Below the pieces are notes generated by a model that was not told where the DNA came from, ran no database searches, and saw nothing but the letters and a program-made list of their open reading frames with translations. A stretch of DNA of 11,946 nt from CAIPSZ01 sp038065015 (GTDB lineage Bacteria; Patescibacteriota; Patescibacteriia; PEXW01): assembly GCA_038065015.1 (NCBI GenBank), contig JBBTRU010000004.1, positions 1-11,946 on the forward strand, read 5' to 3'. Shown piece after piece: positions 1 through 6,848 of this stretch (position 1 is the stretch's first letter; the number at the start of each line of letters is the position of its first letter). Made by a program: the position numbers and the translations under genes.

Positions 1-28
1 TGCCATTTACTAGTGGTGGTTTTATACT
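1..28 (+). promoter_or_regulatory. Possible sigma70-type promoter cut by the window edge
   Basis: A TATACT box lies at 23-28. The window opens with TGCCA, which would be the last five bases of a TTGCCA -35 box if the unseen preceding base is T; the spacer would then be 17 bases. Transcription would start near 35, giving a leader of about 29 bases before the ATG at 64. No good Shine-Dalgarno site lies close to that ATG. Because half of the -35 reading depends on a base outside the window, this is tentative. Confidence 0.3.
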
Positions 29-63
29 TGTCCTGACAAGAGGGCTTAACCCCCTTTGATTCT

Positions 64-507
64 ATGTCCCCAAAAAATACGACAATTGACCAAGTTTTAG
101 ATGTTGTGCAGAGTCACGGAGATCAAATTCGTGGACTTTTAGAGGCTGTTCAGGCTACCCAAGCCCAAGGTCTGCAAACAGAGAAACGATTGACCGCTGT
201 TGTTGATGTTGTTCAGAGCCAAGGCCAGCAAATTGGTGAAGTTCTAGAGGCTGTACATTTACTTTCCGAGCAGATGGAAAACCGGTTTGGTTTACTTGAA
301 GGTCGGGTAGGAAATGTAGAAGCACAGATGGTTACCAAGACATATTTGGACGATAAACTGGCGGATTTACGCGGTGATCTTACTTTACTCACGCGCAAAG
401 AAGACGATAAGCTTCTTGCTCTGGTGGATCTTTTGTATGGTAAGCGCTTGATGACCAAAGTAGAGCGTAAACACATTATGGCTTTGCAGCCTTTTGCGGT
501 TACGTAG
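64..507 (+). CDS. Small coiled-coil protein with an internal 35-residue repeat, function unknown
   Basis: The 147-residue product has no signal peptide or membrane segment and is probably cytoplasmic. Residues 11-110 are a heptad-like run rich in V, L, Q and E, expected to form a long coiled coil. Within it, residues 11-30 and 46-65 are a repeat offset by exactly 35 residues (five heptads), with 13 of 20 identical. The C-terminal part (about 91-147) is charged: an LDDKLADLRGDL stretch, then RKEDDKLLALVDLL and an ending rich in basic residues. From memory it resembles short coiled-coil hypothetical proteins frequent in Patescibacteria genomes, which have no assigned function. It ends two bases before rfbD and may be co-transcribed with it. 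Its GC content, about 45% by hand count, is clearly below that of the downstream genes. The gene call is good; its role is unknown. Confidence 0.8.
   Translation: MSPKNTTIDQVLDVVQSHGDQIRGLLEAVQATQAQGLQTEKRLTAVVDVVQSQGQQIGEVLEAVHLLSEQMENRFGLLEGRVGNVEAQMVTKTYLDDKLADLRGDLTLLTRKEDDKLLALVDLLYGKRLMTKVERKHIMALQPFAVT
94..258 (+). repeat. Two diverged 60-base copies of an in-frame repeat, offset 105 bases
   Basis: Bases 94-153 and 199-258 encode matching 20-residue segments (V-x-D-V-V-Q-S-x-G near the start, L-E-A-V near the end). The offset of 105 bases is 35 codons, which keeps coiled-coil heptad phase. The copies have drifted at the DNA level, so this is an old internal duplication or convergence of a coiled coil, not a recent tandem repeat. 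Confidence 0.7.
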
Positions 508-509
508 GG

Positions 510-1364
510 ATGCAAAAGGTCATAATCACTGGTGCAAAGGGTATGCTCGGGCAGGAGATTGTCCGGGTTTTTTCGGCTGACCCGCTCTGGAATGTCGTTG
601 CGTGGGATATGGAAAATTTAGATATAACCGATGCCAATAAGGTTCGGGCATTGCTGACCGCTGCCGAACCGCAGCTCGTGATTAACTGCGCGGCCTACAA
701 TAACGTTGATAAGGCCGAGCTTGAACCGGAACGTGCAATGCAATTGAATGCTGACGCGGTACGGAACCTGGCCGAAGTGACGACGAGCATCGGGGCGACA
801 CTCGTCCATTTTTCAACAGACTACGTCTTTGACGGCACGCAGCAGACCGGATACATGGAAGCCGCCGCCCCCAGCCCGCAGAGCGCATACGCGCGGTCGA
901 AGTTGCAAGGCGAAGTCCACGCTGCCCAAAATCCCAAGCACTATGTTGTTCGGCTATCCCGGCTTTTTGGTAAACCGGCGGCATCCGCAAATGCCAAGCA
1001 GAGTTTTGTCGACACCATGCTTAGTCTGGCAACCGAGCGGCCAAACCTGGAAGTTGTCGATGCCGAATATTCCAGCCCTACCTACGCCCCAGACTTGGCG
1101 CAGGCAACTTACGATATTATCCGCTTGCAGTCCCCGTTTGGTGTGTACCATCGGACGAACGATGGCGCCTGCACCTGGTATGCATTTGCGCAGGAGATTT
1201 TTCGCATAGCAGGAAAAACTACGCCGCTGACGCCCGTACCGCCCGAGCGTTTTCCCCGGCCAGCGGCGCGCCCGGCGTACTCACAATTACTCACCACAAA
1301 ACTCCCCCCGCTGCGTTCATGGCAGGCGGCCCTCGAGGAATACCTTCATGCACAAAATACCTAA
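510..1364 (+). CDS. rfbD: dTDP-4-dehydrorhamnose reductase (RfbD/RmlD family)
   Basis: This 284-residue protein is an extended short-chain dehydrogenase/reductase that would reduce dTDP-4-dehydro-L-rhamnose to dTDP-L-rhamnose with NAD(P)H, the last step of dTDP-rhamnose synthesis in the cytoplasm. The Rossmann nucleotide-binding motif G-A-K-G-M-L-G is at residues 8-14. The family signature F-S-T-D-Y-V-F-D-G is at 101-109. The catalytic residues are T103 and the Y127-x3-K131 pair. The C-terminal R-P-A-Y-S substrate-side motif is at 254-258, and the length is normal for RmlD. It starts two bases after the preceding gene, without a clear Shine-Dalgarno site, and its 3' end overlaps the membrane glycosyltransferase gene by 17 bases. 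rfbA, rfbB and rfbC are not in the window. A related sugar-nucleotide reductase with another substrate is possible, but the motifs fit RfbD best. Confidence 0.92.
   Translation: MQKVIITGAKGMLGQEIVRVFSADPLWNVVAWDMENLDITDANKVRALLTAAEPQLVINCAAYNNVDKAELEPERAMQLNADAVRNLAEVTTSIGATLVHFSTDYVFDGTQQTGYMEAAAPSPQSAYARSKLQGEVHAAQNPKHYVVRLSRLFGKPAASANAKQSFVDTMLSLATERPNLEVVDAEYSSPTYAPDLAQATYDIIRLQSPFGVYHRTNDGACTWYAFAQEIFRIAGKTTPLTPVPPERFPRPAARPAYSQLLTTKLPPLRSWQAALEEYLHAQNT
1335..1340 (+). promoter_or_regulatory. Shine-Dalgarno site inside rfbD for the downstream membrane protein
   Basis: GAGGAA lies seven bases before the ATG at 1348, inside the last codons of rfbD. It supports that ATG, and therefore the 17-base gene overlap, as the true start. 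It is one of the few convincing ribosome binding sites in this window. Confidence 0.6.
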
Positions 1365-2898
1365 ACGTTACTGGTGGGGTGTTGGAATATGGGTTGCACT
1401 TTTTTCTTTTTACAGCATCACTGCCTGGCAGCAGCTTCCCTGGCCGGTGTTCAGCTCGCCAGATGAAACTGCAAATTACGCCTTTGCCCAGCAAGCCCGG
1501 GCTACGGGTAGTACATATATCCCGACCACTGCCCCGGGTGCGCCTCGCAGCGTCATTAACACGGGTACGCGCCTGGTCCCCGGGAGTTTTGTATTCTTCC
1601 CGCACCTGCTCGGTTTCGTGGGTAAGGTCAGTGGCACATTCGGCATGCTCATGTTCGGCCCGGCCCTAGCCGCGAGTGCAGTACTGGCCTGGTTTTTCTT
1701 TACCCGTAGGGTTTTTGGCTCGCGAACCATTGCCTGGGTTTCCACGGTATTCCTGGCTAGCTTCCCAACGTTTTGGTTTTACGCCGGCAGGGGATTGTGG
1801 CAAAACGGCGTATTTACCAGTTTGCTTATTTTGAGTATCGCGGCTACAGCGTGGGCGTGGCGCACACGTTTTTGGGGTACCAGTGCGGTGTGCGGGCTCG
1901 TGTGGGGAATAACCGTGGTTGTTCGTCCAAGTGAATTTTCCTGGATTGCACCCGGGGTTATTGTGGGCCTGCTCTTGGCCTGGCGCTATATTCCTTGGCG
2001 GCAGGTGGGAGTGGCAACGCTCTGTGCGTTTGTCCCGACGCTCTGCTTGGTGCTTTTTCAGTGGCAAACGTACGAGAGCCCGGCAGCTATTGGCTACCGA
2101 CCCGCCGGAGCATTTTCACCCGCGCCGATAGTGCAGCAGCTCAACACTTTTCAGCAAGTGAAGAATGTTTTCTTTCCGTTTGGGACAAATCCGCGAACGG
2201 CTTGGGAGCATTTCCGCGACTACGGCGTGCAACCGGTAAGCTATGCTGTGCTACCGGGCTTGGCCGGGTTACTCTGGCTTGCCTGGCGATCGCCACGACC
2301 GGCTCGGCACTTCCTCGCTGCTAGTGCAGTCTCGGGGGTGTTTTTAGTGCTGCTCTACGGAAATTACCGTTTCATAGAATATCCTGCAGTCCGGGAAGCG
2401 GTGCTTGATGGCTCGTACCTTCGCTACTGGCTGCCACTCGCCATCCTGCTCGCGCTTGGCTGGGGCGGTGCAATACGTGCCATCAGCGGCACCCGAACCG
2501 GCCGAACAGTTGGTTTTGTTTTGCTTGCCGGCGCCCTAGCCCTCAACGTTACTTTGCTTGTAAGCGACAGGACAATCGGACTAGCGCAAACCACGCCGCG
2601 TATTCGAGAAGCCCAAGCGCAATCCCGCTGGATAATAAAAAACACCCCTGCCGATGCAGTAGTGATAGCCGGTAGCCGGGACAAGCTCGTTTTTCCGCGC
2701 CGGCATGCCATTGGCTTTGATGGGACTGTCCCAGCGAGTATGGACCTCGGCGATGACCCAGACCGCCTACCCACCTACATTCTGCTCTCGAACGCCGGGC
2801 AAGTATCCTTGCTCGAAAACGCGTTTCCAACACTTGTTGGCGCAACGCCGGTAATCGGCCCAGCCGGCTTAGCACTTGTTCGGCTACAGACGCGCTAG
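1348..2898 (+). CDS. Multi-pass membrane protein, probable GT-C type glycosyltransferase
   Basis: The 516-residue product is an integral membrane protein with about 11 hydrophobic segments (for example near 11-27, 100-118, 127-145, 176-194, 219-237, 298-314, 322-338 and 388-406) and a soluble tail from about 407. After the first membrane helix comes S-S-P-D-E-T-A-N-Y (residues 36-44). An acidic pair at this position (D39, E40) is the hallmark of GT-C glycosyltransferases such as the ArnT/PMT relatives, which take a sugar from a polyprenyl-phosphate donor. A G-S-Y-L-R-Y-W-L-P motif at 355-363 precedes a late helix. Donor and acceptor cannot be read from sequence. Overlap with rfbD suggests surface polysaccharide or protein glycosylation, possibly involving rhamnose. 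A flippase or polymerase of similar topology is the alternative. Its stop codon is interlocked with that of the convergent gene. Confidence 0.75.
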   Translation: MHKIPKRYWWGVGIWVALFSFYSITAWQQLPWPVFSSPDETANYAFAQQARATGSTYIPTTAPGAPRSVINTGTRLVPGSFVFFPHLLGFVGKVSGTFGMLMFGPALAASAVLAWFFFTRRVFGSRTIAWVSTVFLASFPTFWFYAGRGLWQNGVFTSLLILSIAATAWAWRTRFWGTSAVCGLVWGITVVVRPSEFSWIAPGVIVGLLLAWRYIPWRQVGVATLCAFVPTLCLVLFQWQTYESPAAIGYRPAGAFSPAPIVQQLNTFQQVKNVFFPFGTNPRTAWEHFRDYGVQPVSYAVLPGLAGLLWLAWRSPRPARHFLAASAVSGVFLVLLYGNYRFIEYPAVREAVLDGSYLRYWLPLAILLALGWGGAIRAISGTRTGRTVGFVLLAGALALNVTLLVSDRTIGLAQTTPRIREAQAQSRWIIKNTPADAVVIAGSRDKLVFPRRHAIGFDGTVPASMDLGDDPDRLPTYILLSNAGQVSLLENAFPTLVGATPVIGPAGLALVRLQTR

Positions 2899-3866
2899 AA
2901 AAATTCTGCACGCACCCAGGATCGAAGGTCGCCGTCTGTTACCAGGAGATCAAGGCTGCCTTCGCCAGGATTGTCCGCAACTTTGCGGATACCTTTGAGC
3001 GCAAAGCTTTGCGAATGATTGGTAACGAGATTGCGCAAAGTAATGCTGTCTGGTCGGATAATGGCCAGAACGGAATTGCCAATAATCCGCGCGGCTACGG
3101 GCGGTGCTGACCAGCGGGTGACGATTTCGCTCAAGCCGTTATCATGCACAAACCAGCCCCCTTCGCCATTTGTCACAAACCAGCCCCCGAGGGCATCAAC
3201 GCGCTGCCCGAAGGTATACGTTAGCCCAGCACTTTGCGCCAGCGCGGTAAGCTTTTTTGTGTCCGGGAGGTTACGCTTTGCATTTGGGGTGAATACTCCA
3301 GCATGATTTACCTGACCCAAGTAGACACTCTTTTCGCCAAATACTTCTAGGGCTTGGTCTACCCAAGCAAGCGTCTGCAATTTTGGAATTTCTTTGCTGA
3401 CCACGCGGGTGTCTGGCGTAACCATAACCACCCGTTGTTCGGCTACCCAGGCAACAGCATTTCCCGGGGGGGCAAATTGCGCCGTGCTTGGGAGTGCTGT
3501 GCGGAGCGTGGTGAACGGCGCATTCCGAAGGAGCTGCACATTCATCAGGTAGCTCGTTGTGCCTGGCTGTACGTGTACGGAGTATTCCTGCGGCGTGTAC
3601 CCGGTCGCTTGCACGTGCAGGGTGTGCGTGCCCGGGTCTACGCTGCGGTAGGTTTTCGGCAACGTCGTTCCCCGATATGGCTGGCTATCGGTACTCACGA
3701 ATACATTTTTTGGCAGCCCGTGCAGCAGGATAACCCCAGTTTGCTGGATCTTGCCTGTGGAAAAATTGAAGCGATAGCCGCGGCCGTAGGCAAGGGCGGC
3801 GGGGGCAACGAGCACGAAGAGGCAGATGAAGAACAGCGCGAGCGCGCGTCGAAGTTGCAAGGTCAT
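2895..3866 (-). CDS. Exported PEGA-domain protein
   Basis: The product is 323 residues if started at the ATG at 3866. An upstream in-frame ATG at 3932 would add 22 residues before the signal sequence and lies inside the promoter spacer, so the shorter form is preferred. Residues 5-26 form a signal peptide or membrane anchor ending in A-L-A, with possible cleavage after 26. A PEGA domain, a small beta-sandwich often found in surface proteins of wall-bearing bacteria, spans about 44-112 and contains the G-x-H-x-L-x-V-x-A-x-G-Y turn near 79-90. The rest (about 120-323) is rich in beta strands and may form propeller-like blades; it contains two close copies of G-G-W-F-V at 227-231 and 236-240. 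The role is probably envelope-associated scaffolding or binding, not enzymatic as far as I can see. It is divergent from murA and convergent with the glycosyltransferase. Confidence 0.8.
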   Translation of the reverse strand: MTLQLRRALALFFICLFVLVAPAALAYGRGYRFNFSTGKIQQTGVILLHGLPKNVFVSTDSQPYRGTTLPKTYRSVDPGTHTLHVQATGYTPQEYSVHVQPGTTSYLMNVQLLRNAPFTTLRTALPSTAQFAPPGNAVAWVAEQRVVMVTPDTRVVSKEIPKLQTLAWVDQALEVFGEKSVYLGQVNHAGVFTPNAKRNLPDTKKLTALAQSAGLTYTFGQRVDALGGWFVTNGEGGWFVHDNGLSEIVTRWSAPPVAARIIGNSVLAIIRPDSITLRNLVTNHSQSFALKGIRKVADNPGEGSLDLLVTDGDLRSWVRAEFF

Positions 3867-3872
3867 GCCACC

Positions 3873-3878
3873 AGCATA
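3873..3878 (-). promoter_or_regulatory. -10-like box TATGCT for the PEGA-domain gene
   Basis: Read on the minus strand, TATGCT ends exactly six bases before the ATG at 3866, so transcription would begin at or next to the start codon and give a leaderless message. No good -35 box is present 16-18 bases upstream. The position mirrors the box on the other strand for murA, which raises confidence somewhat. Confidence 0.4.
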
Positions 3879-3922
3879 CGGCAATTTTTTCGGCCTCGCT
3901 AGGCTACGCGTATCCCATCCTG

Positions 3923-3928
3923 TATACT
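3923..3928 (+). promoter_or_regulatory. -10-like box TATACT for the murA operon
   Basis: TATACT ends six bases before the murA ATG at 3935, which would put the transcription start at the A of the start codon. No Shine-Dalgarno site lies between box and start (the six bases are GCACCC), which fits a leaderless message. The hexamer expected as -35 (near 3900-3905) matches consensus poorly. Confidence 0.5.
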
Positions 3929-3934
3929 GCACCC

Positions 3935-5224
3935 ATGCAAAGTTATTCGATTACTGGTGGTCGGCCCTTAAGCGGACGGACCCGCGTTGCCGGGGCAAAG
4001 AATGCGGCGACCAAGCTCATGGTAGCCACGTTGCTGACCGACGAACCGTGCCGGTTGGAGAACGTACCCAAGCTTGGGGATACCGAAATTACCGCCGAGC
4101 TGCTGGCGACGGTTGGCTCAAGCCTGGAGTGGGAGAACGGTACGCTGCACGTGCACACGCCGCAGATTCGGACCACCACGGTACACGCGCTCACCCGCAA
4201 GAATCGCATACCAATTCTCGCCTTGGCGCCGCTGCTGCACCGTGGCCAGCACGCCGACGTGCCGGTCGTTGGGGGTGATAAAATTGGCCCCCGGCCCGTG
4301 AATTTACACCTGGAAAGTCTGCGTGCCATGGGTGCGACAGTTGAACAGACCGACTCGGCATTTATCGCCACTGCGGCTAAGCTGCGGGGTGCCAAAATAC
4401 GCCTCGCTTTCCCTAGCGTGGGTGCAACCGAAACAATCCTCTTTGCCGCGGTATTGGCCGAGGGGAAAACCCGTTTGGAAAACGCCGCCGTTGAACCCGA
4501 AGTGCTCGAGCTCATCATGTTTTTGCAGAAGATGGGTGCGATTGTCCACCTCGGCGCAAACCGCATTATCGAAATTGAAGGCGTTACAAAACTCCATGGG
4601 GCAAGCTGGCGCGTTGGCCCCGACCGCAACGAAATTGTTTCTTTTGCTTCGGCCGCTATTGGCACCGGGGGCGACGTATTTATCGAAGGGGCGCAGCAAG
4701 AGCATTTGGTAACGTACCTCAACGTTGTGCGAAAAATAGGAGCAGAATTCCGTGTCGAGAGTGATGGCATACACTTTCGCGCCGGCAAAGCCCTCCGGTC
4801 GCTTGACCTGACCACCGATACGCACCCAGGCTTCATGACGGATTGGCAGCAACCCACGGTTGCCCTGCTCACGCAAGCCCAGGGTGTTTCCCACATCCAT
4901 GAAACCATTTACGAAGACCGCTTCGGCTACACTGCAGATTTGGTGCGCATGGGGGCGGATATTGCCGTTACTGACCAGTGCCCAGACTCGGGTTGCCGTT
5001 TTGCAGGCGGCGGGGCAAAGCACTTTGCCACCATTACCGGCCCCCACCCGCTACGGGCGAATACCTTGCACATCCCAGATATTCGTGCGGGTATGGCCCA
5101 TATCATTGCCGCCCTCATTGCGCAGGGCACCTCAACGGTGGAGGGCATTGAACACCTGGACCGCGGGTACGTGCAACTCGAAGAACGCTTGCGCCAGCTT
5201 GGTGCGGAGATTGCACGCGTATGA
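3935..5224 (+). CDS. murA: UDP-N-acetylglucosamine 1-carboxyvinyltransferase, Asp115 type
   Basis: This 429-residue enzyme transfers enolpyruvate from phosphoenolpyruvate to UDP-GlcNAc, the first committed step of peptidoglycan synthesis in the cytoplasm. Length matches the family. Conserved residues are present in near-E. coli numbering: K22 and N23 (G-A-K-N-A-A), R91, R120 (G-P-R-P-V-N-L-H-L), the general base D303 in F-M-T-D-W-Q, and the C-terminal D-I-R-A-G block at 382-386. The loop residue that is Cys115 in E. coli is Asp115 here (V-V-G-G-D-K-I-G). Known Asp115 enzymes (Mycobacterium tuberculosis, Borrelia, Chlamydia) are active but not alkylated by fosfomycin, so this one is inferred to be insensitive. 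It begins an operon with ctpA, rplI and pyrG, and its TGA stop overlaps the ctpA start. Confidence 0.97.
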   Translation: MQSYSITGGRPLSGRTRVAGAKNAATKLMVATLLTDEPCRLENVPKLGDTEITAELLATVGSSLEWENGTLHVHTPQIRTTTVHALTRKNRIPILALAPLLHRGQHADVPVVGGDKIGPRPVNLHLESLRAMGATVEQTDSAFIATAAKLRGAKIRLAFPSVGATETILFAAVLAEGKTRLENAAVEPEVLELIMFLQKMGAIVHLGANRIIEIEGVTKLHGASWRVGPDRNEIVSFASAAIGTGGDVFIEGAQQEHLVTYLNVVRKIGAEFRVESDGIHFRAGKALRSLDLTTDTHPGFMTDWQQPTVALLTQAQGVSHIHETIYEDRFGYTADLVRMGADIAVTDQCPDSGCRFAGGGAKHFATITGPHPLRANTLHIPDIRAGMAHIIAALIAQGTSTVEGIEHLDRGYVQLEERLRQLGAEIARV

Positions 5225-6420
5225 TTGACCCGCAACGCCCACCCCGCGCGTCTAGTTTGTGGTTTTTCTTTACGGTTACCCTGCTGGTTGGTTTTACCGT
5301 TGGTTTCTATACGGCAACGCGGTCAGTGACCGGGACCTCGCCCCTCGCCGCCCTCCAGCGACTAACCACCCTTGTCCCGAATGGGCAGAAGGTGTACGAG
5401 GACGTCCTGGATGATATCCAGCAGAGCTACATCAAGCAGCCGATTGACGAGCAGGCGCTATTCTACGGCGCCCTTGCCGGTTTGGTGCATAGCCTGGACG
5501 ATCCGTACTCGACCTTTTTCACGCCCGAAGGTGCCAAGGCTTTCCAGAACGATCTCGACTTGAGCATTGAGGGTATTGGCGCGGAGATTGGGTTTAAAGA
5601 GAAGCAGCTGGCGATTATAGCGCCTTTGCCCAATTCGCCAGCGGAAAAAGCCGGCTTGAAGCCAGGCGATTATATTTTGGCGGTCGACAATGTGGATGTA
5701 ACCAGCCTGACCATTGATGAAGCCGTGAAGCTCATTCGCGGAAAAGCCGGCACCAAAGTGGTCATGAGCCTACGGCGCGGCAAAGAAGGCAAAACCATAA
5801 CCGTGACCCGCGAAAAAATTACCGTTTCGAGTGTGGTGCACAAACGTTTCGACGGCGATATATCGTACATCCAGCTCGTCAGCTTCAACGAAGATACCGT
5901 CCCAAAATTCGACGCCGTGGTACGCGAACTACTCTTGAAATCTCCCAAGGGAATTATCCTGGATGTACGCAACAACCCCGGCGGCCTGCTGGATTCCGCT
6001 ATTCAATTGAGCGCGGAGTTCATTGGCAAAGAAGTTGTGGTTAGGGAACGGGACGCGCAGGGCAAGGAGCGGGTGGACAAGGGCGATCGGAATGCCAGCC
6101 TGCCCCGCATTCCCGTGGTCGTGCTGGTGAACGGCGGCAGCGCTTCGGCTTCGGAAATTCTGGCCGGGGCCCTGCAAGATACCAAGCGCGCACAAGTTGT
6201 CGGTTCCAAGACCTTCGGTAAGGGGAGCGTGCAAACGTTGAACGATCTGCCGGACGGTTCGCAGCTGAAGCTGACGGTGGCAAAGTGGTTTACGCCCAAG
6301 GGTCGCAGTATCGACGGTGAAGGCATTGTCCCAGATATTGTGGTTGCCGACCCAACCGAATCCGGTGAGGCCCAAGACACGCAGCTGCAAAAGGCTCTGG
6401 AAATTTTGCGGGCGCTATGA
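5221..6420 (+). CDS. ctpA: S41-family C-terminal processing peptidase with PDZ domain
   Basis: The 399-residue product is a membrane-anchored serine protease acting outside the cytoplasmic membrane. A single N-terminal membrane segment lies at about 12-30. A PDZ domain (about 115-190) includes the peptide-binding region and the N-S-P-A-E-K-A-G-L-K-P-G-D motif at 138-150. The S41 catalytic domain follows, with S309 in G-S-A-S-A-S-E-I, K334 in F-G-K-G-S-V-Q and Q338: the Ser-Lys-Gln arrangement of Bacillus CtpB, including the 25-residue Ser-Lys spacing. Such proteases trim or degrade envelope proteins from the C terminus; the substrate here is unknown. The start overlaps the murA stop as ATGA, with a GGAG at 5206-5209, eleven bases upstream, as a possible weak ribosome site. 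The exact subfamily name (CtpA or CtpB) cannot be fixed from sequence alone. Confidence 0.93.
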   Translation: MIDPQRPPRASSLWFFFTVTLLVGFTVGFYTATRSVTGTSPLAALQRLTTLVPNGQKVYEDVLDDIQQSYIKQPIDEQALFYGALAGLVHSLDDPYSTFFTPEGAKAFQNDLDLSIEGIGAEIGFKEKQLAIIAPLPNSPAEKAGLKPGDYILAVDNVDVTSLTIDEAVKLIRGKAGTKVVMSLRRGKEGKTITVTREKITVSSVVHKRFDGDISYIQLVSFNEDTVPKFDAVVRELLLKSPKGIILDVRNNPGGLLDSAIQLSAEFIGKEVVVRERDAQGKERVDKGDRNASLPRIPVVVLVNGGSASASEILAGALQDTKRAQVVGSKTFGKGSVQTLNDLPDGSQLKLTVAKWFTPKGRSIDGEGIVPDIVVADPTESGEAQDTQLQKALEILRAL

Positions 6421-6848
6421 AAGTCATTTTTTTGAAACCCGCGCCCCCGTACCGCAGTGGCGACGTTGCGGATGTTGCCGAAGGCTACGCCCAGAATTAC
6501 CTTTTTCCGCATAAGCTTGCCATGCGGGCGTCGGCAGCGGCCGAGGCGGCAGCCAAACAACGGGTAGCCAAAGAGACGGCCGCGACTGCCCGCGGGCACG
6601 AGGCTACCCAAAACCTGCTTCGAAAAATGCACGGCCAGACGGTGGCAGTACCCGCGAAAGCTTCGCCTTCGGGCACGCTCTATGCCGCGTTGACCCCAGC
6701 CCTTATTGCCGCCGCCTTGCAGGCGCAGTTCGGCGAAGCCCTGCCGGCAGCCCTGCAGGCGCAACTGCCACACCTGAAGCACGCCGGGGAGCAGGTGGTT
6801 ACATTGCGGTATCCGGGCCAAAACGCTACCTTTACGCTCAAGGTATGA
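6417..6848 (+). CDS. rplI: 50S ribosomal protein L9
   Basis: The 143-residue product matches bacterial L9, which binds domain V of 23S rRNA through its N-terminal domain and projects from the ribosome on a long helix. M-K-V-I-F-L-K at the N terminus and the signature G-Y-A-x-N-Y-L-x-P (23-31) are clear. An Ala-rich helix (about 36-70) and a C-terminal domain (about 80-143, including G-T-L-Y-A-A-L-T) complete the fold. The usual Gly/Lys-rich turn after the first strand is replaced by P-A-P-P-Y-R-S-G-D, about one residue shorter. Both ends overlap neighbours by four bases, with no good Shine-Dalgarno site, so reinitiation after ctpA is likely. L9 has been reported absent from some CPR groups; its presence here may help placement. 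Confidence 0.92.
   Translation: MKVIFLKPAPPYRSGDVADVAEGYAQNYLFPHKLAMRASAAAEAAAKQRVAKETAATARGHEATQNLLRKMHGQTVAVPAKASPSGTLYAALTPALIAAALQAQFGEALPAALQAQLPHLKHAGEQVVTLRYPGQNATFTLKV

Noticed and set aside
27..40. Inverted repeat CTTGTC-CT-GACAAG as an operator or terminator
   Set aside because: The arms are only six bases with a two-base gap and no T-run follows. It overlaps the possible -10 box, so an operator is conceivable, but one site at the window edge is not enough to claim it.
39..57. Short G/C stem (AGGG with CCCT) as a rho-independent terminator of an upstream gene
   Set aside because: The stem is four strong pairs plus weak ones, and no run of T follows.
3354..3902. 182-codon plus-strand frame opposite the PEGA-domain gene
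   Set aside because: The minus-strand frame has a signal peptide and PEGA domain; the plus-strand translation has no domain features.
3867..3932. Extended N terminus of the PEGA protein starting at 3932
   Set aside because: It would place 22 hydrophilic residues before a normal signal peptide and would cover the murA promoter box; the ATG at 3866 gives a standard exported protein.
3943..4908. 321-codon open frame on the minus strand across murA
   Set aside because: It lies wholly antisense to a clear murA, its translation is Ser/Arg/Pro-rich low-complexity sequence with no family motifs, and long antisense frames are expected in GC-rich genes.
6003..6821. 272-codon minus-strand frame across ctpA and rplI
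   Set aside because: It is antisense to two confidently identified genes, has no recognisable domain and no promoter of its own.
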